Assembly: GCA_013995675.1 (NCBI GenBank)
Contig: VWRR01000009.1
Span: 558,001 to 622,000, forward strand
Direction: 5' to 3'
Source of the DNA: Cyanidiococcus yangmingshanensis
Taxonomy: Eukaryota; Rhodophyta; Bangiophyceae; Cyanidiales; Cyanidiaceae
Length of the DNA stretch: 64,000 bases
This document shows, in pieces, positions 1 through 8,899 of the stretch; position 1 is the first letter of the stretch; each line of letters opens with the position of its first letter. The position numbers and the translations under genes are program-made. Below the pieces are notes generated by a model, which saw nothing but the letters and a program-made list of their open reading frames with translations, was not told the origin of the DNA and searched no databases.

Positions 1-407
1 CGCTCAGCTTGATCCAGTGCCGCATGATAGGCCTGCAGTTCTGCGGCAACGGCACTCCGCAGTGCGCTCCGGGTGCGGCTCTCCTGGGTGATTGCGTCAG
101 GGCTCGAGGCGCGCATCGGCTCCGTCAACGCGCTGTACGTTGTACACGATTGCATGAACGGCCGTATGTGGCGCGCATAGAGCCATCCCGCTTCCGCGAT
201 CGACCGCACCAGATGCACGACCGCATCCTCCAGATCGAGCTTCTCTACGGCAACCTGGAAAAGGTCGTTGCGCTCGTCGTATCGGATGATTTCGCTCGGT
301 GCTCCTTTCAGCACCGCAAGCAGCTCTGGAAGCAGTTGCTGTTCGTTTTTGGAAGCATATGGCACGCCAGCCACGGACTCGACCATGATGCTTGCACCAA
401 CTGTCAT
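1..407 (-). CDS. gamma-tubulin complex component (GCP3/Spc98-like), N-terminal part, runs off the left edge
   Basis: Reading the minus strand from an ATG at 407 gives about 135 residues, open to the window edge, with an in-frame TAA just upstream. The segments LLPELLAVLKGAPSEII and VRSIAEAGWLYARHIRPFM, then a stretch ending ELQAYHAALDQAE, match the start of the Spc97/Spc98 (GCP) fold, where GCP3 has a similar tryptophan-containing helix and an E-L-x-x-Y-Y-R motif. Family members cap the minus ends of gamma-tubulin rings and nucleate microtubules at spindle poles. The Gly-Trp-Leu helix favours GCP3 over GCP2, but the assignment within the family is an inference because most of the protein lies outside. 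An alternative start is the ATG at 386. Confidence 0.72.
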   Translation of the reverse strand, partial: MTVGASIMVESVAGVPYASKNEQQLLPELLAVLKGAPSEIIRYDERNDLFQVAVEKLDLEDAVVHLVRSIAEAGWLYARHIRPFMQSCTTYSALTEPMRASSPDAITQESRTRSALRSAVAAELQAYHAALDQAE

Positions 408-1636
408 TGCAATGCGTCTACCAAGACAACAAGAACAACAATCGCAGAATCGGAGGTGTTATGAGCCCTGTACGCGCGAAACCAACTTCAGAAAACCGCA
501 CACCAAAAACGCAGCAGAGCTCGCCGAGAACCAACGTCTCAACCAAGTCCACCAAGTTCGAGCGGAACGCGCGTGCTGTAGCGGACACCTGCTCCCCAAC
601 AGCACGCTCGCTTCCCCTTTGTCTTGCGGGAACTTTGCGATACCAAGAGTAACCGCCACGTGACGCCGCAAAGACAGGTCCTCGTTTAAATTCTATGGGT
701 GTCTCGCACCCGTCAATATGTGTGTATGTGCAAGCAACAGTGTCTAGACTCTCTAGGCTCCCGGCAACGGAACGCCGAGATAACTCCAGGTCGAGGCGGC
801 TCGTCAGAGAACGGTTGTTAGGGTCGTACGCGCCACGAACGTGTTCAAAAACCCGAGCGGAACGCGCCCGATCATCCATCGATACGGCGCGCGCCGAGAT
901 GGCAGCCATGCGGCCGATCCTGGAACGATGCGTTTCCATGCTGTCCAGAGATATCCATGATTATAGAGAGAGATACAAGATGATGATGAACAGGCGGCAT
1001 GGTGCCTGCGCAGATGCGCTGCCGCGAGGCGCGTCCACCAGTCGCAGGTCTCGGCGACATTCGGCATCCCTCGAGATGGAGCAAATATCTGTTCGGGAAT
1101 GGGTGCTGTTTTGTGCACGACATATCATCCAGCGATATGAAGGCGTCATGGGAAGTCTGGTGCGACCGAATTCATTGGCGATGCTCTTGGCCAATGCATG
1201 GTGCATATTTGACAGCAGTAGATGCCCTATGCTCGCATGGATGTGCGTGTGTTCCGGAATCCTGACGCAGTTCCGTTCGGCGCAAGAGCGAGGCCGTTGC
1301 CAACCTGACCTGCCCATCATGGCCCGAAGAACCCTAGTTTGGGTATTCGCCAGACGATCGGGTACATATTCAATCCCGAGGTTCGTCTAGCGGTGCAGGT
1401 ACGCTGTCGGGGACGTTCAGCGGGACGCCTCGCCGCCGCCGTCGTCGATGGGACGGGGCGCCTGCTTGTCCGCCAGTTCATTCGCAGCCAGCGGACTCGA
1501 TGGATGGCGCAGCGGCCGGTGGTAACTGTCTCGCGCAGGAGGTCTGACTAGGAAACACCTCACAAGCGCTTCATTCATCAACATCGAAGACAGTTGATCT
1601 TACGTTCTGATCATATTATTTAGACAGGAACGAGTG
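408..1636. other. divergent intergenic region (GCP gene / SppA)
   Basis: About 1.2 kb between two divergently transcribed genes. Several open frames of 70-230 codons exist on both strands (the longest is + 695-1390), but none resembles a protein family, they overlap one another, and their composition looks random. A 14-base direct repeat (cgagcggaacgcgc) occurs at 559-572 and 854-867. No tRNA was recognised. It probably holds both promoters. Confidence 0.5.
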
Positions 1637-3826
1637 ATGGATCGGGTGCAGAAAGACGCATCGTTGGACAGCAAGCGCCGAGCTGTCCGCTATCGCTTCT
1701 GTCCATCAGCGTTCGTCGGGCTCCCTGCAGGTACTTTTTTGCAACCGACCAAGCATGGTCAAGTGGCTCGTCAACGTCTCGATGGTCAATGGAGACGGAA
1801 ACTGGAGTTTGCTCGCCCGCATAGGAAATGCGCACTACCTGGCACGATCGTATCTGTCGGCCAAGGTGCTGCGGAGTCCAGCGGAGCGCCGCAAAATAGC
1901 ACTGCAACTGGCGCAGAGTCCGAAGCGAGCTCTACATTCCCAGAACCGGCCGCGATTCACCAAGTTCGCGTACCGGGTGCAACGGAAGCACACCGTCTGG
2001 AGTTCAAGCCTCGGACAGGCTGGCTCTGGCGTCTGTGGCTCGCATGGAAACTGGTCTTTGTGCGTATCCGCCTACGCCGCAACACAACCATTGCGGTGGA
2101 AGTCGAGGGTGCATTTCCGGACGCCCAGCTCAGCGGGCTGCGTACGAGCGCGACGCTCTCGTTGGAGGATTGGAAGCGAATCTGTCGGAACGGTGCTCAT
2201 GATCCACGGATCTGCGCAATGTACGTAAAACTAGGTCCGTTGGCCTGCGGTTACGGACGCCTTCAGGAAGCCCGTCGTTACATGGACTATTTTCGGCAAT
2301 CAGGGAAACCAGTCATTGTCTACATGACGGTAGCATCGGAACGGGAATACTATCTAGCTTTGGGTGCGGATGAAATCCACATGCCACCAGAGGGGACGCT
2401 CTCTCTGCGAGGTCTCAAAGTCTCGGCCAGCTTTCTGCGCGGAGTTCTGGACAAGGTTGGTATCGAGCCGCAAGTGAAACGAATCGGAGAATACAAGTCT
2501 GCGGGAGACCAGCTTGCTCGACGTACCATGAGCGAGGCTCAACGCGAAGTTTTGACTTCACTCTTAGAGCAGCAGTTCGAGCATTTGTGTCGTGAACTGG
2601 GTGCGCGCTTACCTACGGAGCCACAGCCTCTGGATGCCGTGCAGCGCATATTAGAGGATCCGCCTCTGAGCGTTGAGGAATGGAAAACACTCGGGTTCGT
2701 GGATGACATTCTCTACGAGGACGAACTACTGAATCGACTGAAAATGCGCTTCGTGGGCAAACACATGGGCCTATCCGAAAAGGGCGATGAGCAGGCCTCT
2801 TCGTCCGCAGAGGAGCGCCGCCGCAGCCGGCTGCTGGAGCGGCCGCTTCGTGCGGTCTCGGCCAAGCGATACCGGAGAGTGCGGCCTGCTCTGCTTGGCC
2901 TTCCGGAAGGCGCTCGATATGGAGTGACGCGAATCGGTGTTGTTCGTGCCCTCGGTGCCATCCAAACTGGTCGCAGTTCAACGAACCCACTTTTCAGCCC
3001 CAGCATCGGCTCCGACACCCTTGTGGAGCAGCTGCAACGAGCGCAAACAGATCGGCGACTCGCGGCCGTCATCCTGCGCGTCGATTCTCCGGGTGGGTCA
3101 GCGTTGGCCTCCGACCTCATCTGGCACGCTGTTCGCGAACTGGCCAAGCGCAAGCCGGTCATTGCGACCATGGGTGATGTCGCTGCAAGCGGTGGCTACT
3201 ACATCAGTATGGGTTGTCATGCAATCGTTGCTGAGCCACTCACACTCACTGGCAGCATCGGTGTCGTGACAGCGAAACCTTCGCTAGAACAGCTGTTTGA
3301 ACGGATTGGGTTTCGGCGCGAGGTGCTCAGTCGTGGACGCTTTGCTGAGCTCGATGTTGATTGTCGACCATTCACGCCGGATGAGGATGCGTACTTTACC
3401 CGCAGCACGGAGCGCATCTATGAGTCTTTTGTGCGCAAAGCAGCTGAAAGTCGGGGTCGTCAGCCGAGTGAGTTTGAGCGATACGCTCAAGGACGCGTGT
3501 GGACTGGTACTCAGGCCGAGGCGATCGGGCTTGTGAATGCGCTCGGTGGCTTTGACCGAGCCGTTGAGCTTTGCCGGCAGCGACTGGCCTTGTCCGTCGA
3601 CCGTCCGGTGCGCATTGTAGAGGTGCGGCCCCGATCTGCAGGGCCATTGGCACGGCTCTTGCAGAATGTGAGCGCGCTGGTTGCGGATTCACTTGTAAGC
3701 TCGTCGATGCAGTCAGTTGAAAGCGCGCAAGCCCGTGCCCCGGAGCCAGTCGTTGATCCGTCGACGCAGCGGCTCGAGGGAATGTTGAATTTTCTCTTGC
3801 GAACATTCATTCAAACAAAGTTTTGA
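1637..3826 (+). CDS. SPPA: signal peptide peptidase SppA (protease IV), plastid-type, two S49 domains
   Basis: A 729-residue serine protease of family S49 that cleaves cleaved signal peptides and membrane proteins. In plants the orthologue is a light-induced thylakoid enzyme. The first 125 residues are variable and rich in Arg, Ser and Ala, consistent with a plastid leader, followed by a Trp-rich amphipathic segment (GWLWRLWLAWKLV). The N-terminal S49 domain carries the general base lysine in RIGEYKSAGDQ (about K287). The C-terminal domain carries the nucleophile in DVAASGGYYIS (about S518), and both domains contain the usual TLSLRGL and TLTGSIGVVTA strands. This is the long, two-domain cyanobacterial/plant and E. 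coli form rather than the short SppA. The open frame begins with GTG at 1634, immediately followed by the ATG chosen here. Plastid targeting is inferred. Confidence 0.93.
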   Translation: MDRVQKDASLDSKRRAVRYRFCPSAFVGLPAGTFLQPTKHGQVARQRLDGQWRRKLEFARPHRKCALPGTIVSVGQGAAESSGAPQNSTATGAESEASSTFPEPAAIHQVRVPGATEAHRLEFKPRTGWLWRLWLAWKLVFVRIRLRRNTTIAVEVEGAFPDAQLSGLRTSATLSLEDWKRICRNGAHDPRICAMYVKLGPLACGYGRLQEARRYMDYFRQSGKPVIVYMTVASEREYYLALGADEIHMPPEGTLSLRGLKVSASFLRGVLDKVGIEPQVKRIGEYKSAGDQLARRTMSEAQREVLTSLLEQQFEHLCRELGARLPTEPQPLDAVQRILEDPPLSVEEWKTLGFVDDILYEDELLNRLKMRFVGKHMGLSEKGDEQASSSAEERRRSRLLERPLRAVSAKRYRRVRPALLGLPEGARYGVTRIGVVRALGAIQTGRSSTNPLFSPSIGSDTLVEQLQRAQTDRRLAAVILRVDSPGGSALASDLIWHAVRELAKRKPVIATMGDVAASGGYYISMGCHAIVAEPLTLTGSIGVVTAKPSLEQLFERIGFRREVLSRGRFAELDVDCRPFTPDEDAYFTRSTERIYESFVRKAAESRGRQPSEFERYAQGRVWTGTQAEAIGLVNALGGFDRAVELCRQRLALSVDRPVRIVEVRPRSAGPLARLLQNVSALVADSLVSSSMQSVESAQARAPEPVVDPSTQRLEGMLNFLLRTFIQTKF

Positions 3827-4357
3827 GCGCACTGAGTGCGGTTGTCGCCCTGAAACATACATTGAACAAGATATGCACGATTGTCCTGTCATTGGATATA
3901 GACCTCGTTTCGGTCGATTCGATACCCTCACTGGCTCGACGTTGCTCGGAGAGAGATGGAGCCGCTGCAGTCGCCTGAAGCGTCCATCCATGGACCGACT
4001 CGTCCATGGGCTGGGTCGCGTCGCCTCAGAGATGCAACAGATGACTTGTGAGCGCCACGAATGCATCAGGAAGCGGGACTCCATTCGGAAGCATCAGACT
4101 GGGCTGTGTCTCTGTCTTTGCTGCCGTCTTGCAACTCACTCATTGGCGTAAATTCCTGACCATGGAGCAGCGGGCAACGAGCATCCATCTCCTCACCAGG
4201 GCCGATCGTGCATGCCGTCGCACAGGGATCTCGGCAGCATCATTCTCAATACCCGAACGTCATTCAGTGGAGACTCGGGAATGTTCTGTCGGCACTCCAT
4301 CATCGTCTGGTCCACGACCGTGGATGACGGATGGTTATCGCGTCCAACTCGACCGTC
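3827..4357. other. convergent 3' intergenic region (SppA / PTH2)
   Basis: No supported gene. It contains a perfect 8-bp inverted repeat with a 6-base loop (ccatggac at 3988-3995, gtccatgg at 4002-4009), which could be a 3'-UTR hairpin serving either convergent gene. Confidence 0.5.
3988..4009. repeat. 8-bp perfect inverted repeat
   Basis: Arms 3988-3995 and 4002-4009 are exact reverse complements around a 6-base loop. The repeat lies between the converging SppA and PTH2 genes. Its function is unknown. Confidence 0.5.
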
Positions 4358-4912
4358 TCAGAGCAATTTCAGATGCCCGGTAATACGTTGGATTTTGGCG
4401 CCCTCAGCAGGTCCTAGCGCCAGCACTGTGATCGTTCCAGCCGCTATCTGGGTTCGACCCGCGTCCCGCACCGCAAAGCTTGGTACTCGTTGCTGCTGGG
4501 CCGCTCGCTCGATCGCCAGCAACTCCTTAAGCGAACTGCATCGCAGTGCAATCTTCGGCTGCCCGTTCCGCTCCCAAGCAAGCAGCGTGTTACGATTATT
4601 GCACGCTTTGTAGGCGCCTACAGAAGCGTGTCCGCATTGTGCTGCGATCTTGCCTGGTGTCATTTTCAAGTCGCGTCGGACGACCAGCACGAGCTTGACA
4701 TCGTCTGGCGATGATGTGGCCCCGGCCCCGAAGCCGGCTTTGCCGTCAGCAGCCGTAGAAGTTTCCACGAGCAAGGGACCCGCATCAATAACGTCCTGTT
4801 GTCTAACGAGCGTCCCGCTAGAGGCCACAACGCCGCGCCTACGCTGGCGTCCAACCAGGAAACCGACCAGGAAACCGACGAGCGCCACAGGCCAAACCGC
4901 TTCCGTAGCCAT
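4358..4912 (-). CDS. PTRH2: peptidyl-tRNA hydrolase 2 (PTH2/Bit1), membrane-anchored
   Basis: A 184-residue protein that releases peptidyl-tRNA produced by premature termination. The archaeal/eukaryotic PTH2 domain covers residues 72-184, starting VKLVLVVRRDLKM and continuing with the family core GKIAAQCGHASV, which supplies the conserved lysines and histidine. The N-terminus has one hydrophobic span with two Gly-spaced repeats (VGFLVGFLVG) followed by RQRRR. That is the arrangement of the mitochondrial outer-membrane anchor in animal PTRH2 (179 residues). The two repeats come from a 12-base tandem duplication in the DNA near 4851-4880. The frame is open upstream to a TTG at 4951, but the ATG at 4912 starts just before the anchor and gives the family length. 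Confidence 0.92.
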   Translation of the reverse strand: MATEAVWPVALVGFLVGFLVGRQRRRGVVASSGTLVRQQDVIDAGPLLVETSTAADGKAGFGAGATSSPDDVKLVLVVRRDLKMTPGKIAAQCGHASVGAYKACNNRNTLLAWERNGQPKIALRCSSLKELLAIERAAQQQRVPSFAVRDAGRTQIAAGTITVLALGPAEGAKIQRITGHLKLL

Positions 4913-5222
4913 CGGAGCGACCGTCGGCACCACAACTACACTGGGGGCCAAGTCGACCTAGCGTACTGTCCTCGCGCGACTTGAAGACAAAAGGTCGAGC
5001 TGGACGAGGTCCTGGGCCACCTCGCAGACCGAAAACGTTGCGCGAGAACAGTGTCGCGCTCGAGCTGAGGTTGAGATGGGGGGCCACCCCGAGTCCTCGG
5101 TCAAGTGCTCCTCCGCGCTCGGGCCGTCGAATGAGTATTGTCGTGGCTTGATCCACACGCTTCAACGAGAAGATCGATGAAGAGGTTCATTACGGTTCCT
5201 TTGGTGACTCGATGAATAGGCC
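4913..5222. other. divergent intergenic region (PTH2 / Dim1)
   Basis: 310 bases with no supported gene. It presumably holds the promoters of both divergent genes. No clear TATA element was seen. Confidence 0.45.
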
Positions 5223-5660
5223 ATGAGTGAGGTCGTCTTGTTGCCTTCTTTAGACTCGTTGCCGGCCATTTACCGGGTGCTAGAGACGGAGACGGAGCGC
5301 GTGGTTGCGTTGCGTTTCACGGGTGACTCAACCGCTTCAGACTGCATCTTCATGGACGAGGTGTTGATGCGAACGGTCGCGCGAGTCCACCGTTTTGGGG
5401 TTGTGTATGCGGTGGACTTGCGCCTGGTGCCTCAGGCTGCACAACGGTTTGGCGTTCAGCCGTGGAGGACCTTCTCCTTACAGTTCTTTTTCCGAGCGAG
5501 GCCGCTGAAAGTCGACGCTGGCACTGGTGACACGGCGCACCTCACGCGACCAGTGAGCAGTGTGCGTCAGATGGTGGACCTCTTCGAAGTTGTCTATCGA
5601 CAGGCGAAACGCGGCAAGGGGCTGGCGGTAGCGCCTTTTCGACTCTCGACTGGTGCGTAG
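5223..5660 (+). CDS. DIM1: U5 snRNP thioredoxin-like protein Dim1/Dib1 (TXNL4A)
   Basis: A 145-residue spliceosomal protein of the U5 and U4/U6.U5 snRNPs, with a thioredoxin fold but no redox CXXC. The whole length matches the family: the start LLPSLDSLPAIYRVL, VVALRFTGDS in place of VVIRFGHDW, FMDEVL, VVYAVDLRLVP, the LQFFFRARPLKVDAGTGD strand-turn region, and the C-terminal RQMVDLFEVVYRQAKRGKG followed by LAVAPFRLST. Its presence shows that the host still splices some pre-mRNAs even though its genes here are almost intron-free. Human TXNL4A is 142 residues, so the gene is full length. It is divergent from PTH2 and convergent with the esterase gene. Confidence 0.93.
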   Translation: MSEVVLLPSLDSLPAIYRVLETETERVVALRFTGDSTASDCIFMDEVLMRTVARVHRFGVVYAVDLRLVPQAAQRFGVQPWRTFSLQFFFRARPLKVDAGTGDTAHLTRPVSSVRQMVDLFEVVYRQAKRGKGLAVAPFRLSTGA

Positions 5661-6387
5661 CGAAGCATAGCTACGAACGCAGTGACTCGCAACAGACACG
5701 GCAAGAAACGTGTGGTGTCGTTGGTTGAATTTTGAGCGAAAACGAACACCAGTGTGCCAGTGATGAACGAGTCTTGGTCAGCATCGACGTCAAGTACGGG
5801 GATTGGGGAGCGTCGGGAAGCCCGATCAGGAGAGGGTGTCAGCGCTCTGCCAGAGACTGCATCTTCGGTCCGTGCGAGTCTTGGAGCACTGCACTAGGTG
5901 AGATTCCGAGTTCATGGAGAGACCCTATCATTGAAATATCTGCATGTCCATGGAGGCGCTGGTGGTTGGCGACCTTTAGGAGGAACCAGTCGATGTTCTT
6001 GCCTCAAACCAGCCGATCTGGAAGACAGAGCGCTTGTAACAGCATATAAAGACGCTGATCGTTCTACATCACTTTTATAGCTGGCGCTGGCTACCAATGC
6101 ATTGCACAAGGAGACCAAATATGCTTCGTGATGTTGTTTTATGCAAGGAATACCTGTTCAAGGAACGAAACTGCGCAAGCACAGCGCAATAGGATTCTCA
6201 TCGAGCGAAAAGACCTCTCGCCATAGATTTTCTAGACAGCATCAAGAGACAAGGCGCTTCAAGCCCTTACAGGGCATAATCCGCATCGAAAGCGTAAATC
6301 CGATTTGAGAACCGATACATTCCCATCGATCTTGTGTTGAAGCTCAACAAGGCAATCCATTGACCCGTTTGAACTGCGCCTTTGCGT
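5661..6387. other. convergent 3' intergenic region (Dim1 / GDSL esterase)
   Basis: About 730 bases with only short overlapping open frames. No gene, RNA or repeat is supported. Confidence 0.45.
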
Positions 6388-7521
6388 TCATTCATAGATC
6401 GCGAGTTGCTCCCGTGGACGAGAGGGATTGATATCACGCCAAGGTATCGCGTACTGGCCCAGACTCGATGGCGTAAGCGCTGGTGCCTCTTCCGCAAGAA
6501 GCTGGCGAATGGCCTGAAAGACAAACTCTTGGCCTCGCGCACTCAGATGCAACCCGTCATTGTAAAGAGTGGACCGTTCATTCGGCGGCAATCCTTGTAT
6601 GCGCTCATAAAGATCCAGAAGCAGGACGCTCTCCCTGGGTCGAATCTGGGCTGCAACTCGGTGGCAAGCCTGTGCATACTTGCTTGTTCGCACGTTCTGA
6701 CGGTCGGGTTCCAAGCGGATATTCGCGGTTGTGCTCCCCGTGTCCTGACTTGTCGGAGTGGGTGCCGCTCGACCTGTACTCGCGGCCCGCATTCGTGCCG
6801 ACTCGTCTACCCATGGCGGGGTCATCAACAGAATGTAGGGATAGCGTTTGGGTGTGGTCTCTGTGCTGTCGGCTGAGGTCGTCGATACCGCTGGCATCGG
6901 TTCATCTGCTCGGTGTCGCCGGTCCAAGCAGACGGGCATCTGGGCCCCGTCATGGGACCGCTCCAGAATCAGCTTCATAATCTCGTAGAGGTTGCTGGCA
7001 TACTCGTCCAAGGGCACGTATTGAGCAGCGCCTACTGAGGCGGCATCATTGGCCCCAAACCATACACCAACAAGAAGCAAATGCTCAACGGGCAAGTCCG
7101 CTAGAAAGCGACGAATTAGAGGGAGCGCCCAACGGGTGTTGTATCCGGAAAGGCCCCGGAAGATGCAATCGGCAACACCATTGTACTCTTGAACGAGTCG
7201 GATACCCCAACCGATAGCGTTCGGGTCGTTCTCCGCGGCGACTTGGAGTCCGCGCTCTGTCAACGAGTCCCCGATAAAGAGCAGCTGAGGTACCGCAGCG
7301 ACACGACGTTGGAAGAGCGCACGAATCTGTTCGCTGACACTGTTTCGGGCCTGCGCGTAGAGCGAGTCCAGTGCCCGTACAGTTCTCTGCCAGCGCAACT
7401 GCCAGTGCCCAGTGTGCGAAGCGACCCTTGACTCGGCAGCAAGTTCCGGTTCCTGCTCGTCCTGATCATCGATAACGCCACTTGAACGAGCGTCGGTCAC
7501 CGAGCGCTGTGTGAGGGTCAT
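6388..7521 (-). CDS. SGNH/GDSL hydrolase, isoamyl-acetate-esterase (IAH1)-like
   Basis: A 377-residue hydrolase of the SGNH superfamily, with blocks I, II, III and V in order. Block I is LLFIGDSLTERG (nucleophile about S86), block II the Gly in FRGLSGYNTRW, block III the Asn in VWFGANDAAS, and block V is YNDGLHLSARGQ (Asp and His about 322 and 325). The block spacing and the RGLSGYNTRWAL segment are typical of IAH1-type short-chain ester hydrolases. It differs from yeast IAH1 (about 240 residues) by an N-terminal Arg/Gln-rich extension of about 75 residues and a Thr/Ser/Arg-rich insertion at about 190-285. The substrate cannot be read from the sequence. The frame opens with GTG at 7524, so the adjacent ATG is taken as the start. 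Confidence 0.85.
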   Translation of the reverse strand: MTLTQRSVTDARSSGVIDDQDEQEPELAAESRVASHTGHWQLRWQRTVRALDSLYAQARNSVSEQIRALFQRRVAAVPQLLFIGDSLTERGLQVAAENDPNAIGWGIRLVQEYNGVADCIFRGLSGYNTRWALPLIRRFLADLPVEHLLLVGVWFGANDAASVGAAQYVPLDEYASNLYEIMKLILERSHDGAQMPVCLDRRHRADEPMPAVSTTSADSTETTPKRYPYILLMTPPWVDESARMRAASTGRAAPTPTSQDTGSTTANIRLEPDRQNVRTSKYAQACHRVAAQIRPRESVLLLDLYERIQGLPPNERSTLYNDGLHLSARGQEFVFQAIRQLLAEEAPALTPSSLGQYAIPWRDINPSRPREQLAIYE

Positions 7522-7796
7522 CACTCAGGCGTCGCGTGACAGGACCGACACTCACGCGTTCGCACAACGCACCGTCTCCATGAACAACTGGAAAAGCCAC
7601 TTGAATGCCACGAACGGACGCTACAGAGTACGAACGATACGTGTTTTGGTTTGCACGTGACCCAAACCAGCACAAAACCAGTTTTAAGAGAAAGCGCGCG
7701 CGGTGTTGGATACGAACGTGTTCGGGGGTCGTCGCTTCACTGAAACGTTCAAGTGCACTGGGACCACACACTCATCCACGGTTTCGGTCATGAAAA

Positions 7797-8246
7797 ATGA
7801 TACGTATATCGTACGTGAGTTATGCGAAGCGGATCTGGCGCGAGGATTTCGAAGAGCTTCTCGCCCAGCTCACCAAAACCGGTTCGGCTTCGTTGGAGAC
7901 CTGGCAGGAGCGATATCGCTTTCGCCAACAGAATAGCGCAACCTATTTGACGCTCGTGGCGGTCGACAGCACCACCGATCGGGTTGTGGGCACGGCAACG
8001 CTGCTGATCGAGCACAAGTTCACTCGTGGCTGCGGGCAAGCGGGCCACATTGAGGACGTTGTGGTGGACGCTGCTCATCGGCAGCAACACTTGGGCTCGC
8101 AGCTCGTTCGGGCGCTCCTCGATCGGGCCCAGAGCCGCTACGGTTGCTACAAGGTTACGTTGCACTGCACGGAGGAGAATGCACCATTTTATGCAAAACT
8201 TGGCCTTGAGCGTAAAGGCGTCCAAATGGCACACTACTTTGGCTGA
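7797..8246 (+). CDS. GNA1: glucosamine-6-phosphate N-acetyltransferase
   Basis: A 149-residue GNAT-fold enzyme that transfers acetyl from acetyl-CoA to glucosamine-6-phosphate, the second step toward UDP-GlcNAc in the eukaryotic hexosamine pathway. Family landmarks are LLAQLTKTG near the start, VVGTATLLIEHKF, the metazoan/fungal signature CGQAGHIEDVVVDAAHR, the CoA-binding turn HRQQHLGSQLV, GCYKVTLHC, and the C-terminal FYAKLGLERKGVQM. The length is normal (yeast GNA1 is 159). Product use here could include N-glycans and GPI anchors, which fits the secreted and surface proteins further along the window. A 230-codon antisense frame over the gene is a shadow. Confidence 0.94.
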   Translation: MIRISYVSYAKRIWREDFEELLAQLTKTGSASLETWQERYRFRQQNSATYLTLVAVDSTTDRVVGTATLLIEHKFTRGCGQAGHIEDVVVDAAHRQQHLGSQLVRALLDRAQSRYGCYKVTLHCTEENAPFYAKLGLERKGVQMAHYFG

Positions 8247-8899
8247 TTGTAGGGTATGGTCCACCGACAGTCCCGTTTGTCGACAAGCTGCTGAAAGGTG
8301 CAGCGACCGATCAGCTGGGCAGCAACGATCCGTGCCGGAAGACGAGTGATCTTGAATCGATGAATCGTCACTATTTTTCGGTAGACAGCATCCCGGCGCT
8401 ACTGAGTGCCGAGTCTGGGCTGCTACGGCCACGGCGAATGACCTGTTTGAAGACGAGTCCGCAGAAGGTGCTTTCCTCACAACGTTACATTGGAGAGGGT
8501 TTTATGACGTTGTTGATCTCGTCGGTATGCGCGCAGTAACGACTACCTGGCGGAGGTAGTTTCACTGCTCATCGCGCGATGGACTCGGCCAGAACAACCT
8601 AGGACGATTTGGATCGTGCACCGAACCGTTGGAACTGTGCTGCATTGAGAATCCGTTCCAACGCCTTTCACCCAGTCTGCGCAATCGTTCTCCTCTGTCG
8701 TCGCTGTCTTCCATGATCATCGCTTGCAACCTGAGGCATTCAAAGAATGCAATGCCCGAATATTGTAACCGTTCATGGGTCAGCTGACTCGTCACTCACA
8801 GCGAGGCTGGGCGTCAGCGTCGACCAGCAGCATCCCACGCTGACTCAATGATGCATTTTTCTAAGCGCTGCCGGCACAAGGCAGCTCCCTACCGACGTT
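8247..8899. other. convergent 3' intergenic region (GNA1 / RUS)
   Basis: About 650 bases with short non-descript frames only. Nothing is supported. Confidence 0.4.

Noticed and set aside
695-1390. 231-codon plus-strand frame before SppA
   Set aside because: It overlaps several other frames on both strands, has random-looking composition and no domain or motif.
1755-2228. Frame of 157 codons inside the SppA 5' region
   Set aside because: It looks moderately protein-like, but SppA homology from the GWLWRLWLAW segment onward is in the other frame, and joining it would need a change in the opposite sense to the others seen.
7788-8480. 230-codon minus-strand frame
   Set aside because: Antisense shadow of GNA1, whose family motifs are clear on the plus strand.
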